NCBI GenBank assembly: GCA_963769745.1 | Contig: CAVYNB010000036.1 | Span: 1 to 64,000 of the forward strand | DNA length: 64,000 bases | Reading direction: 5' to 3' | Origin: JALORV01 sp963769745 | GTDB lineage: Bacteria > Pseudomonadota > Gammaproteobacteria > Burkholderiales > Burkholderiaceae_F | Part shown: piece after piece, positions 19,474 through 28,216 of the stretch | Numbering within the stretch: the first letter of the stretch is position 1 | Layout of the letters: each line of letters opens with the position of its first letter | Program-made: the position numbers and the translations under genes | Notes under the pieces: model-generated | Seen by the model: only the letters and a program-made list of their open reading frames with translations | Databases searched by the model: none | Told to the model about the DNA's origin: nothing

Positions 19474-20430
19474 CTAGCGAAGGGCGGCGCGCGCCGTGCG
19501 GTACTCGGTCTCCAGCCGGTCGACGATCACGCCGGCTTTCGGCGCATCGCTCATCTGCCCCACGCCCTGGCCCGCGCCCCAGATGTCGCGCCACGCTTTC
19601 GCCTTGGCGCTGCCGGAACCGAAATCCATCTTGCTCTTGTCGCCTTCGGGCAGGTTGTCCGGGTCCATGCCGGCGTTGACGATGCTGCCCTTCAGGTAGT
19701 TGCCGTGCACGCCGGTAAAGAGGCTCGTGTAGACGATGTCTTCCGCGCGGCTGTCGATGATCATCTGCTTGTAGTTCTCGGGCGCGTGGGCTTCCTCGCA
19801 GGCGATGAAGCGAGTGCCGATGTACGCGAGGTCGGCGCCGAGCGCCTGTGTCGCGAGGATCGCGCCGCCACTGGCAATGCTGCCGGACAGGATGATCGTT
19901 CCATCGTAGAAAGCGCGCACCTCGGGCACGAGCGCAAATGCCGAGAGCCGGCCGGCATGGCCGCCGGCGCCGGTGGCCACGAGGATCAGTCCGTCCACGC
20001 CGGCCTGCAGCGCGCGCTTGGCGTGCGCGATCGTGGTCACGTCATGAAACACCAGGCCGCCGTAGCTGTGCGCTGCTTCGACCACGGCATCGGGCGCGCG
20101 CAGGCTGGTGATCATGATCGGCACGCGGTGCTTCACGCACAGGTCGAGGTCGTGCTGCAGCCGCGTGTTGCTCGAATGCACGATCTGGTTGACGGCGTAG
20201 GGCGCGACCTTCGCGTCCGGGTGCAGCGCCTGGTACTCCGTCAGTTCGTGCGCGATGCGCGTGAGCCACTCGTCGAGCACGGGCTCGGGTCGCGCGTTCA
20301 GTGCCGGAAAGCTGCCGACGATGCCGGCCTTGCACTGCGCCAGCACCAGCTCGGGCCCGCTGACGATGAACATCGGCGCACCGATGACGGGCAGGCGCAG
20401 GCTTTCGCGCAGCAAGGGCGGCAGGGACAT
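19474..20430 (-). CDS. Nitronate monooxygenase (2-nitropropane dioxygenase family), copy A
   Basis: The 318-residue protein shows the FMN-dependent TIM-barrel pattern of nitronate monooxygenase: LPVIGAPMFIVSGPELV at the N-terminus, AGIVGSFPALNARP, the phosphate-binding GAGGHAGR, LSGSIASGGAILATQALGAD and GTRFIACEEAHA. These enzymes oxidise alkyl nitronates such as propionate 3-nitronate. It sits behind the two-helix membrane protein gene on the same strand, 37 bases apart, suggesting co-transcription. Copy B differs at three residues. Confidence 0.9.
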   Translation of the reverse strand: MSLPPLLRESLRLPVIGAPMFIVSGPELVLAQCKAGIVGSFPALNARPEPVLDEWLTRIAHELTEYQALHPDAKVAPYAVNQIVHSSNTRLQHDLDLCVKHRVPIMITSLRAPDAVVEAAHSYGGLVFHDVTTIAHAKRALQAGVDGLILVATGAGGHAGRLSAFALVPEVRAFYDGTIILSGSIASGGAILATQALGADLAYIGTRFIACEEAHAPENYKQMIIDSRAEDIVYTSLFTGVHGNYLKGSIVNAGMDPDNLPEGDKSKMDFGSGSAKAKAWRDIWGAGQGVGQMSDAPKAGVIVDRLETEYRTARAALR

Positions 20431-20654
20431 GCGGTTTCCTCTCCGGATTTTTGTCTGGCGCTTTGTCGCCCATCAGTCGGCCGCGTCCGAGCGCGTTCGC
20501 TCGAGTCCGCCGGCGCGGGCGCAGGATACCGACACCGCCGCTAGCGATGGCGCGCGATGCTTCCCGCTTTGAGCATCTCGGTCGCGAGAAAAGACCGGAG
20601 AACGAGTGACGGAAGTTGACTCCACGAGCACCATGCGCGCATTAGGAGACCGCT

Positions 20655-22029
20655 ATGACGCCTGATCTGCCTGACCTGGAAGCCGGCACCGACACGGAAA
20701 TCGTCAAGGAGAACCTGCATGCGGTGCAGGCGATCTACTTTGCCTACATGCTGGACGAGATGCGCGTGTTCCAGGTGGTGGAACGGATCGTCGAGCTGTT
20801 CAGTCGAGGGCTGCTGCCGCTGGGGCGCGGCCGGGCGGCCGATGCGTTGTATCGCTATGCGCGCGGTGGCGAGCGGATGACGGCCCAGGAGCGCGCGAGC
20901 TTCTACGCGCGGGCGCTCGGCGCTCCGGGCGGGTCGACGATCGCCGGGCAGCCGAACCGCGAGTTCCTGTCGCTGTGGATGCGTTTCATGGTGGCAGTGT
21001 CGATGTTCGCGCGGCAGCAGAGCGCGGTCGACCTGCTGCGGCCGACATCAACGGGGACGGTCACCGCGGCCACGGTGCGCGATGCGGCGCGAGCGCTCGC
21101 AGCGAACGCTTCGGCGTACGGCGGCGGGACGGTGCGGCATGCAGCCCGCCTGCTGCTGGAGCACGTGCAGCAGATGCTCGACCTGCTGGGCGAACCGGAA
21201 CTGCTGCAGGCTTTCGGCGCGCGCGACATGTGGCAGGTGATCGATCAGGTGAACCGCAACGAACTGGGCGGTGCGCGCAACGTGGCGCGCTACCGGACAC
21301 AGGCGGAGGCCGGCCGTCGCATCCTGGACTGGCTGGCTGCGCACGCGGCGCAGCTGGGCTCGTCGCAGGACGAACCCGATGGCTTGACCGACGATGCCGA
21401 CCTGGTGGACGCAGCTGAGCAGTGGCTGGCCGCGAGCGGCGGGGCGGAGGAGTCCGTCGAGCAGTACACGCAGCCCATCGAGTCGCCCACGATGACGAGC
21501 GCGCCGATCGACATGCCGGCGATTGCGCAGGACCTGCTGTCGGCGATCGGCTTGACGGCGGCGGGCGAAGGAACCGCAGGCAGTGTCGGTGATTCAGCGA
21601 AATGCTCGCCTGGTCTGGTTGCGCTGTTTCACGGCGCGGCGGGCACCGGCAAGACGCTCGGTGGCTCACGTGCTGGCCCAGGCGCTGGGGCGCGACATCC
21701 TGCGCATCGATCTGGCGCAGGTGGTCAGCAAGTACATCGGCGAGACCGAGAAGAATCTGGATGCGCTGTTCGAACGCGCCGAGCAGACCGGCGCGATCCT
21801 GTTCTTCGACGAGGCCGATGCGCTGTTCGGCAAGCGCACGGACGTGAAGGATGCGCATGATCGCTACGCGAACGTCGACATCGCCTACCTGCTGCAGCGG
21901 ATCGAGGCGTACGAGGGCCTCGTCATCCTGGCGACCAACCTGCGAGATGAAGACGACGAGGCTGACTCGGCGGACGACTGGCGCCGGCGTCTGCGGCGGC
22001 GGGTGAGCTTTCCGCGCAGGCGGAACTGA
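20655..22029 (+). CDS. Orphan AAA+ ATPase, copy B; frameshift near 21663
   Basis: Same architecture as copy A, but here the linker between domains is in frame (PTMTSAPIDMPAIAQDLLSA) and Walker A reads GAAGTGKT near residue 327. An extra G within CGGTGGCTC near 21663, directly after the Walker lysine, shifts the frame so that Walker B (AILFFDEADALFGKR) is read in the next frame. About 17 residues of the N-terminal domain differ from copy A. A composite of the two copies gives an uninterrupted protein of about 457 residues. Confidence 0.75.
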
Positions 22030-22084
22030 CACTCACGCTCGTGTCGTCCGCCGGGAGCGGGGCGTGCCCGCGCGTTGGCCGACA

Positions 22085-23107
22085 ATGCCGCCGATGATGA
22101 AGCGCCCGGCATTGATGGCGCTCGCCGTGGTGGCGGGATTGGCGGGCGGCGCTCGCGCGCAGGCCGCCGACTGCGACGCCCGGCAGCCGGCTGGCTATCG
22201 CGTGCTGACGCTCGAGAGCGGCCGCAAGGTGGCACTCTGGTATCCGGCGGCGGCGGCCGAGAAGCCGTTTGCCTACACGCGCTCGACCAACGGCTTCATG
22301 GGCAGCGTTGCGTACGAGGCGCCGCCGGCGACGTGTCCACGCGTGCCCCTGGTGCTCTTTTCGCACGGCCTGGGCGGTTGCGCGCTGCAGACGATTTTCC
22401 TGACCGAGGAACTGGCGCGGCACGGCTATGTGGTCGCGGCGCCGGATCACGCTGACGCGGCCACCTGCGGCATCGATCGTGACGGACTGCGGCTGCAGAA
22501 CCTGCGCACCGACCAGACGTTTCTCGAGCCCTTGCGCTGGAACGACCAGAGCGAAATCGGCCGGGCGAACGATATGCGCGAAGTGGTCCGGCGCGTGGCG
22601 GCAGACAAGCAGGTCGGGCCGATCGTCGACATCAAGCGCATCGGCGCGATCGGGCACTCCCTCGGCGGCTATACGGTGGTCGGACTGGCCGGCGGATGGC
22701 CAACATGGACACTGCCGCAGCTGAAGGCCGTGGTCGCGCTGTCGCCGTACATCGCGCCCTTCGTTGCGCATCGCACGCTCGATCGGCTTGCAGCGCCGGT
22801 GATGTACCAGGGCGCGCAGTTCGACTGGGGCATCACGCCGGTACTCGAGGGTCCGACCGGCGCCTACGCGCAGAGCAGCGCGCCGAAGTACTACCTGAAG
22901 CTCAAGGGCGGCACGCACCTCGAATGGACCAACTTCGTGTGCGCCGGCCAGCCGAACGTGGTCGCCTGCCTCAAAGCGAATCGCAACGCCTACCTGATCG
23001 ACCGCTACAGCATCGAGTTCCTCGATCGCTACCTGAAGGACAAGCCCGCGCCCGCACTCGATTCGAAAGGCGCGGGGCTGGAGAGGTACGTCTTCGAACT
23101 GCGCTAG
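22085..23107 (+). CDS. Secreted alpha/beta hydrolase, copy B
   Basis: The protein differs from copy A at about six residues, four of them in the signal peptide (MKRPALMALAVVAGLAGG). The catalytic motifs LFSHGLGG, IGHSLGGYTVV and GTHLEWTN are intact; the residue after the histidine-leucine pair is Glu here and Asp in copy A. The reading frame is complete. It follows copy B of the ATPase by 55 bases and is convergent with the membrane-protein gene. Confidence 0.85.
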   Translation: MPPMMKRPALMALAVVAGLAGGARAQAADCDARQPAGYRVLTLESGRKVALWYPAAAAEKPFAYTRSTNGFMGSVAYEAPPATCPRVPLVLFSHGLGGCALQTIFLTEELARHGYVVAAPDHADAATCGIDRDGLRLQNLRTDQTFLEPLRWNDQSEIGRANDMREVVRRVAADKQVGPIVDIKRIGAIGHSLGGYTVVGLAGGWPTWTLPQLKAVVALSPYIAPFVAHRTLDRLAAPVMYQGAQFDWGITPVLEGPTGAYAQSSAPKYYLKLKGGTHLEWTNFVCAGQPNVVACLKANRNAYLIDRYSIEFLDRYLKDKPAPALDSKGAGLERYVFELR

Positions 23108-23168
23108 CGCGAGGCGGGATGTCTGATGGTGAATGCGTTCGACAAGTGGCTGTCGCCGAACGGATCGT

Positions 23169-23885
23169 TCATTGCGCGGGCTTCGGGGCGGCCTGGTTGT
23201 CTTTCGCCGCTTCGCGGATCAGCAGGCCCGACGTGGAGACGCGCACTTCGAGATCGGCGGGCTGCGTGACGGCGACGAACGAGGCCGAGCCGTACTCGGC
23301 GTCGAGCAGCGGCGCCAGCGCCAGGTAGCGGCGCCGCAGGCTGAACAGATCCAGCGGCTTCGGCGTGCCGAGTTCGTGCACGGTGCGCGGCTGCGACTGC
23401 TCGTCCTTCAGCGCGTGATAGCGGCCGGCGATGCGGTCAAGCTCGTACGCGGTGTGCAGGCCGAGGCGGTTGGCGATCGGCTTCCACTTCAGGATGTGTG
23501 CGTCGACATACAGTTCATCGCCGGCGAGCGCAAAGCGTTCGCTGCGGCCGTCCGGCAGCCGCACGATCGCGTCGAAGCGCTGCGGGCCGGTGGGTTCGAC
23601 GCGGATCGTGGCGGCGGTTTCCTCGCGCGTCAGCGCCTGGTAACCGGCGGTGCCGACGCTGACCAGCGCGGCCAGCGCTCCCGCCGCCGCCAGCGCTGCG
23701 CCGAGCAGGATGCGCACCACGCAGGAGACCGGGCGCAGCCGCAGCAGCGCGAATAGACTGCTCAGCAGCACGCCCGCCGCCAGCAGCAGCAGCGCGACCG
23801 TCGCCAGCAGCCAGATCGGATCGAACGCGCCGGCCGCGAGGAAGTCGAGCCACGGTTCCGCTTGGAGGAGTGACTTCGTGGTCAT
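23169..23885 (-). CDS. Two-helix membrane protein of unknown function, copy B
   Basis: The translated product is identical to copy A over all 238 residues, and no nucleotide difference was seen either. Given the divergence elsewhere in the block, this identity suggests gene conversion or a very strong constraint. Function is unknown: two N-terminal transmembrane helices and a soluble C-terminal domain. Confidence 0.75.
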   Translation of the reverse strand: MTTKSLLQAEPWLDFLAAGAFDPIWLLATVALLLLAAGVLLSSLFALLRLRPVSCVVRILLGAALAAAGALAALVSVGTAGYQALTREETAATIRVEPTGPQRFDAIVRLPDGRSERFALAGDELYVDAHILKWKPIANRLGLHTAYELDRIAGRYHALKDEQSQPRTVHELGTPKPLDLFSLRRRYLALAPLLDAEYGSASFVAVTQPADLEVRVSTSGLLIREAAKDNQAAPKPAQ

Positions 23886-23922
23886 GGCGTGAGCGCCCCG
23901 TGGAATGTGGCCGATGCGCGTT

Positions 23923-24879
23923 CTAGCGAAGGGCGGCGCGCGCCGTGCGGTACTCGGTCTCCAGCCGGTCGACGATCACGCCGGCTTTCGGCGCATCGCT
24001 CATCTGCCCCACGCCCTGGCCCGCGCCCCAGATGTCGCGCCACGCTTTCGCCTTGGCGCTGCCGGAACCGAAATCCATCTTGCTCTTGTCGCCTTCGGGC
24101 AGGTTGTCCGGGTCCATGCCGGCGTTGACGATGCTGCCCTTCAGGTAGTTGCCGTGCACGCCGGTGAAGAGGCTCGTGTAGACGATGTCTTCCGCGCGGC
24201 TGTCGATGATCATCTGCTTGTAGTTCTCGGGCGCGTGGGCTTCCTCGCAGGCGATGAAGCGAGTGCCGATGTAGGCGAGGTCGGCGCCGAGCGCCTGTGT
24301 CGCGAGGATCGCGCCGCCACTGGCAATGCTGCCGGACAGGATGATCGTTCCATCGTAGAAAGCGCGCACCTCGGGCACGAGCGCAAATGCCGAGAGCCGG
24401 CCGGCATGGCCGCCGGCGCCGGTGGCCACGAGGATCAGTCCGTCCACGCCGGCCTGCAGCGCGCGCTTGGCGTGCGCGATCGTGGTCACGTCATGGAACA
24501 CCAGGCCGCCGTAGCTGTGCGCTGCTTCGACCACGGCATCGGGCGCGCGCAGGCTGGTGATCATGATCGGCACGCGGTGCTTCACGCACAGGTCGAGGTC
24601 GTGCTGCAGCCGCGTGTTGCTCGAATGCACGATCTGGTTGACGGCGTAGGGCGCGACCTTCGCGTCCGGGTGCAGCGCCTGGTACTCCGCCAGTTCGTGC
24701 GCGATGCGCGTGAGCCACTCGTCGAGCACGGGCTCGGGTCGCGCATTCAGTGCCGGAAAGCTGCCGACGATGCCGGCCTTGCACTGCGCCAGCACCAGCT
24801 CGGGCCCGCTGACGATGAACATCGGCGCACCGATGACGGGCAGGCGCAGGCGGTCGCGCAGCAAGGGCGGCAGGGACAT
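23923..24879 (-). CDS. Nitronate monooxygenase, copy B
   Basis: The 318-residue enzyme starts at 24879 (MSLPPLLRDRLRLPVIGAPM) by analogy with copy A; a longer in-frame extension upstream to 25251 lacks family similarity and crosses the repeat boundary, so it is rejected. FMN-binding motifs GAGGHAGR and LSGSIASGGAI are kept. Differences from copy A are Glu-Ser to Asp-Arg near residue 10 and one Thr to Ala. Confidence 0.9.
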   Translation of the reverse strand: MSLPPLLRDRLRLPVIGAPMFIVSGPELVLAQCKAGIVGSFPALNARPEPVLDEWLTRIAHELAEYQALHPDAKVAPYAVNQIVHSSNTRLQHDLDLCVKHRVPIMITSLRAPDAVVEAAHSYGGLVFHDVTTIAHAKRALQAGVDGLILVATGAGGHAGRLSAFALVPEVRAFYDGTIILSGSIASGGAILATQALGADLAYIGTRFIACEEAHAPENYKQMIIDSRAEDIVYTSLFTGVHGNYLKGSIVNAGMDPDNLPEGDKSKMDFGSGSAKAKAWRDIWGAGQGVGQMSDAPKAGVIVDRLETEYRTARAALR

Positions 24880-25044
24880 GCGGTTTCCTCTCTGGAGTTT
24901 CTGTCTGGCGCTTTGTCGCCCATCAGTCGGCCGCGTCCGAGCGCGTTCGCTCGAGTCCGCCGGCGCGGGCGCAGGATACCGACACCGCCGCTGGCGATGG
25001 CGCGCGATGCTTCCGCTTTGAGCATCTCGGTAACGAGAACAGAC

Positions 25045-25249
25045 AGCACACTGTGTGCACTGCTGCACCGCGATAGCCGCAATGACTTTGCGCCGCAGCA
25101 ATTTCCGAATGATGAAGTGCTGTTTCGTGATCCCATACATGGGATGCGCATTGCTGGCGTGATTGCTACTGTCATCCGCGCGCAGCAGAACGTGCGCACA
25201 CTGGGTCGCCCTGCACTGTCCACGCAGTACCTGATCAGGACGCCGCCGC
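25045..25249. other. Intergenic segment with two palindromes
   Basis: No gene was recognised here between the end of repeat unit B and the next gene. It has a perfect dyad GCACAC-T-GTGTGC (25046-25058), directly at the repeat boundary, and ATCCCA-TACA-TGGGAT (25130-25145). It is less GC-rich than its surroundings. The dyads may be operators or remnants of a mobile element; neither is proven. Confidence 0.4.
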
Positions 25250-25684
25250 ATGAATTCCGAACGACATGCGTTTCATGCCGAGTTGATCGCCCGTGACGAA
25301 GACGCACTGTGGAACTGGCCACGCCGTTCCGCTGCCGTCATGGCCGAGCAGCTTGCGCAGATGTGCGAACAACTGGCCGAATTGCTTCGTTACGAGCGCG
25401 AGGTCGAGCCTGGCAACGGCGCCATCGGTGTCGATCCGATCGAGTGCGCCAAGCTCAATTACATGTACGGCAGCACGCTGCTGACTCTGGCCGAACGCGA
25501 AAAGCCCGCACTGCTGCCGCATGCGGTCGAGCGGCTCGGCAACGCGCTCCAGCTGGCGCGCCGCCATGTACCGGAGCGCGTGGTGACGATCAAGACGCAG
25601 CTGTATCGCGCCGAGCATTCGCTGGCGATGCTGAGAACCTCCACCGCGTCGGAAGAGCGCCCGAGGACGAAGGAAGCCGCGTGA
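25250..25684 (+). CDS. Helical protein of unknown function
   Basis: The 144-residue product has a predominantly helical composition with two central motifs, PIECAKLNYMYGSTLLTLAE and LLPHAVERLGNALQLARRHV, that could form a helical bundle or TPR-like pair. No signal peptide or membrane segment is present, so it is presumably cytoplasmic. I do not recognise a family. It precedes the ClpP-like membrane protein by 73 bases on the same strand. Confidence 0.6.
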   Translation: MNSERHAFHAELIARDEDALWNWPRRSAAVMAEQLAQMCEQLAELLRYEREVEPGNGAIGVDPIECAKLNYMYGSTLLTLAEREKPALLPHAVERLGNALQLARRHVPERVVTIKTQLYRAEHSLAMLRTSTASEERPRTKEAA

Positions 25685-25757
25685 AGTTTCGCCTCAGGCG
25701 CACCGGCTGAATATCCGACTTGCCGCCGCCGGCGGTTCGTCGGATTCTTCGCGGGTC

Positions 25758-26711
25758 GTGACTGCCGCCCCGCCCCCGCACCCTCCCTCACCCCGCGCCC
25801 AGCGTGCTGCGTCGGCCCGTCCGCCGGTCGAAGAGCGCTCGCGCGGCCCCCGCATCGGTTACTTCCGCTTGCACTGGCGCGGTGACCTGCCGTTGGCGCT
25901 CGCCGTCATCGCCAGCGCGGCGCTGGTCTGGATCATGGTGGAGGCGGTCCGTCTCACCGCCCGCTTCTTCCCGTACACCGAGTCTCCCTGGGCCGCGGCG
26001 CTGCTATGGCTGCTCGAAGTCGCCGTTCTGGTCGTCGGCGTGATCTGGTGGGGCATGGGTGTGCAGCGCGCGGCCATCCGCAGTGTCGACAAGGGCGGCT
26101 CGATGTTCGTCGCGCTGCTCACCGGAGTGGTGGGGTACGGCGCCTTCATCTGGGTCGGACTCTTCTGGCTCAATTCCGCGCGCCACGTCTGGCCCGATGT
26201 GAAGGCAACGCTGTCGGGTGATCTGCAGCCGGCTGCGGTCACGCTGGAGCCCGGCGGCGAACTCGCGGTGCAAGGGCACCTGGAGTTCGGCACGACGCGT
26301 GCCGTGCGCGAAGCGCTCGTCGCCCATCCCGCCGTCCGGACGGTGCGACTCGAAAGCCGCGGCGGACGCGTAGCCGAAGGCCTCGCACTCGGCCGGCTGC
26401 TCGCGGACCGCAATCTGGACACGCTCGTCACCGGCGAATGCAGCAGCGCGTGCGTGACGGCGTTCGTGGGAGGCAACCGACGGCTGATCGGCCCGGCCGC
26501 ACGCATCGGGCTGCACAGCGCCGGTGGAAACGGTGTCAGTGCCGAGCATGTCGGCGAGGCCAACCGGCGCAGCGACGAGTTCATGGCGGCGCGCGGTGTC
26601 GACGCCCGCGTGCTTGCGCTCGGCGCGGCCACCGCGCATGACGACATCTGGTTTCCCGGGCACGCAGTGCTGCTGGCTGCCGGGCTGGCGTCGGAGCGTG
26701 TCGGACGCTAG
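25758..26711 (+). CDS. Membrane protein with ClpP/crotonase-like extracytoplasmic domain
   Basis: The 317-residue protein has a Pro/Arg-rich N-terminus and three hydrophobic segments (ALAVIASAALVWIMVEAV; ALLWLLEVAVLVVGVIWW; FVALLTGVVGYGAFIWVGLFW). A C-terminal ~150-residue domain resembles ClpP/SppA-type serine proteases: ESRGGRVAEGLALGRLL, the ECSSACVTAFVGGN motif with a candidate nucleophile Ser, and a later HSAGG. Such membrane-bound ClpP-like proteins are known as predicted proteases of uncertain substrate. GTG at 25758 is the start used; no ribosome-binding site decides it. Confidence 0.65.
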   Translation: MTAAPPPHPPSPRAQRAASARPPVEERSRGPRIGYFRLHWRGDLPLALAVIASAALVWIMVEAVRLTARFFPYTESPWAAALLWLLEVAVLVVGVIWWGMGVQRAAIRSVDKGGSMFVALLTGVVGYGAFIWVGLFWLNSARHVWPDVKATLSGDLQPAAVTLEPGGELAVQGHLEFGTTRAVREALVAHPAVRTVRLESRGGRVAEGLALGRLLADRNLDTLVTGECSSACVTAFVGGNRRLIGPAARIGLHSAGGNGVSAEHVGEANRRSDEFMAARGVDARVLALGAATAHDDIWFPGHAVLLAAGLASERVGR

Positions 26712-26811
26712 CTACCCGATCGGTTTGGATGAAGGCGTGGCGCCGCCTTCAGGTCACGGCCACGACCGACGAGAGCCGCGATGCCGCGGCGTGCAGTTTC
26801 CGGACGAGCGA

Positions 26812-27961
26812 TCAGCCGAACGGCTCGATCGGGAGGAATGCGCCGAGCCCGGTCAGATTCACGCGCGACTCGATCAGTTCCAGGCAGCTTCCCGCATCGC
26901 CGGTAACCGCGCCGCGCTGGTGCAGCGTCGACCAGGCTTTGCGCGCGCTGCGTGCGGTGACGACATAGCGCGGCGCGCGATTGTCGGGCGGCTGCTGGCG
27001 GGCCGAGACGGTGACCTGTTGCACGGTCGGCAGCGCGGCATAGGTTTCGCCCATCAGCCGCAGTACCAGGCCGAGGGCATGGCGGTTATGAAGCTTGGTG
27101 TGAATCACCTCGGACATGCGGCGCACGGCTACGCGGTTGCCGTAGTCGATCGCTGCTTCGCGGTCGGGCAACGTCGGCAGCAGCGGCAGCTGGATGTCCA
27201 GGCGCGCGGTGGCCGTGTCGTCGAACTGGAAGCTGACTGAAACCGGCAACGCCCACAGGATGTCCTTCAGGCACGTCAGGAGGTATTCGCGCATCACGTC
27301 GAGATCGCCCTGCGCGGCGCGCTGGCTGTGTTCCTGCAGACTCTTCTGGGCCGAGTCCCACGCGAAGCGACGCTTCATCCACTTGGCGCGGTCGTCGAGG
27401 TAGTCATTCATCGCGCGCGGATCGACCAGCGGCTTGCCGTTGCGCTGGCCGACCGGCCGCGGCGCTTCGGGAGCCGGCTCGGCGAACGGCCGCACGGACA
27501 GCGGTACGAGCTGATGATCGGGCGACGGTGTCCAGCGCTGCGGGAACGCCATCGCATCGACGTGTTCGTTCAGGTGCGCGCAGACGGAGAGTGCGGCGTC
27601 CCGTTCCATGTCGGCGGCGCCGTCGACCAGGTTGGACAGCGGGTCGACATGCTGGCCCGAACGCGTCGGGCGGATCAGGCGGGCGTAGCCGTACTGGTCG
27701 ATGCGCACCTTCATTTCGCTGTCGGGCAGCGCGAAGCTGGTGGCCTGCCCGCCCGCGTCGTTCTCGCTGTCGCTGGTCAGCACCACCTGCGACCGGCGCC
27801 GGTACACGGCACTCTGTCCGTCCGCGCTGGCGAACGACGGGATGAGCCGGTACGGCGGCAGCCACTTCACCTTTTCGCCGAAGCTCGCGGTGTGGCGATA
27901 GCGCAGCGCGACCTCGAGGCCAGTGCGTCGACGGTTCGACGATGTCAGAAGTCGGGTACAT
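26812..27961 (-). CDS. Protein of unknown function; frameshift near 27925
   Basis: The main frame gives 352 residues from VKWLPPYRLIPSF, without signal peptide. The natural start appears to be the ATG at 27961 (MYPTSDIVEPST), which lies in another frame and would join the main frame around 27925 (GLEVALRYRHTASFGEK). The protein is a mix of beta strands and helices (SVSFQFDDTATARLDIQLPLLP; RAKWMKRRFAWDSAQKSLQE). No family was recognised. It is transcribed away from the acyltransferase gene. Confidence 0.55.
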
Positions 27962-28216
27962 CACCTGCTGTCCTGCGATTCTGCGGGCGGCGAGGCGAAG
28001 GGCGCGGGTTCCGCGCCATCCGTTCCCGCCGAACGGAGTGAGTGATGACGCATGTTGGCAGCGCCGGACCGCCGGGCAACGCACAAAAAGGCGGCTGGCA
28101 GGTGCCCATTCCGATCCTCAAGGCGCAGTCGATCGGCCGCGATGGGTCCGTCGTCTCGACTTTCGGTTGATCGAAGCCGAGTGAATAGCACCGGGGCTCG
28201 GGTACCCTTCACGCCC

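Larger units (their letters stand above)
16152..20595. repeat. Direct tandem duplication, unit A (~4.45 kb)
   Basis: This block and the next (20603-25044) hold the same four genes in the same order and strands with an offset of 4449-4451 bases. Homology begins at CGAGTGACGG (16152 and 20603) and fades after GAGCATCTCGGT and CGAGAA near 20595 and 25044. The 5' part (ATPase) differs at several percent of residues, while the region from about 18480 to 20400 is almost identical. Confidence 0.95.
20603..25044. repeat. Direct tandem duplication, unit B (~4.45 kb)
   Basis: This is the second copy of the block at 16152-20595. The 4449-4451 base offset, the shared gene order, and the near-identity of 22925-24870 with 18476-20421 show a direct duplication. 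Small differences include silent and missense changes spread over the ATPase and hydrolase genes, so it is not an assembly artefact of one identical read. Confidence 0.95.

Noticed and set aside
19456..20544. Plus-strand frame opposite the nitronate monooxygenase, and its longer version at 23905-25296
   Set aside because: It is a shadow with no motif, and the opposite frame matches nitronate monooxygenase throughout.
16204..22029. An extracellular contractile injection system locus
   Set aside because: Only the ATPase resembles such loci. No sheath, tube, spike or baseplate genes were seen anywhere in the window.
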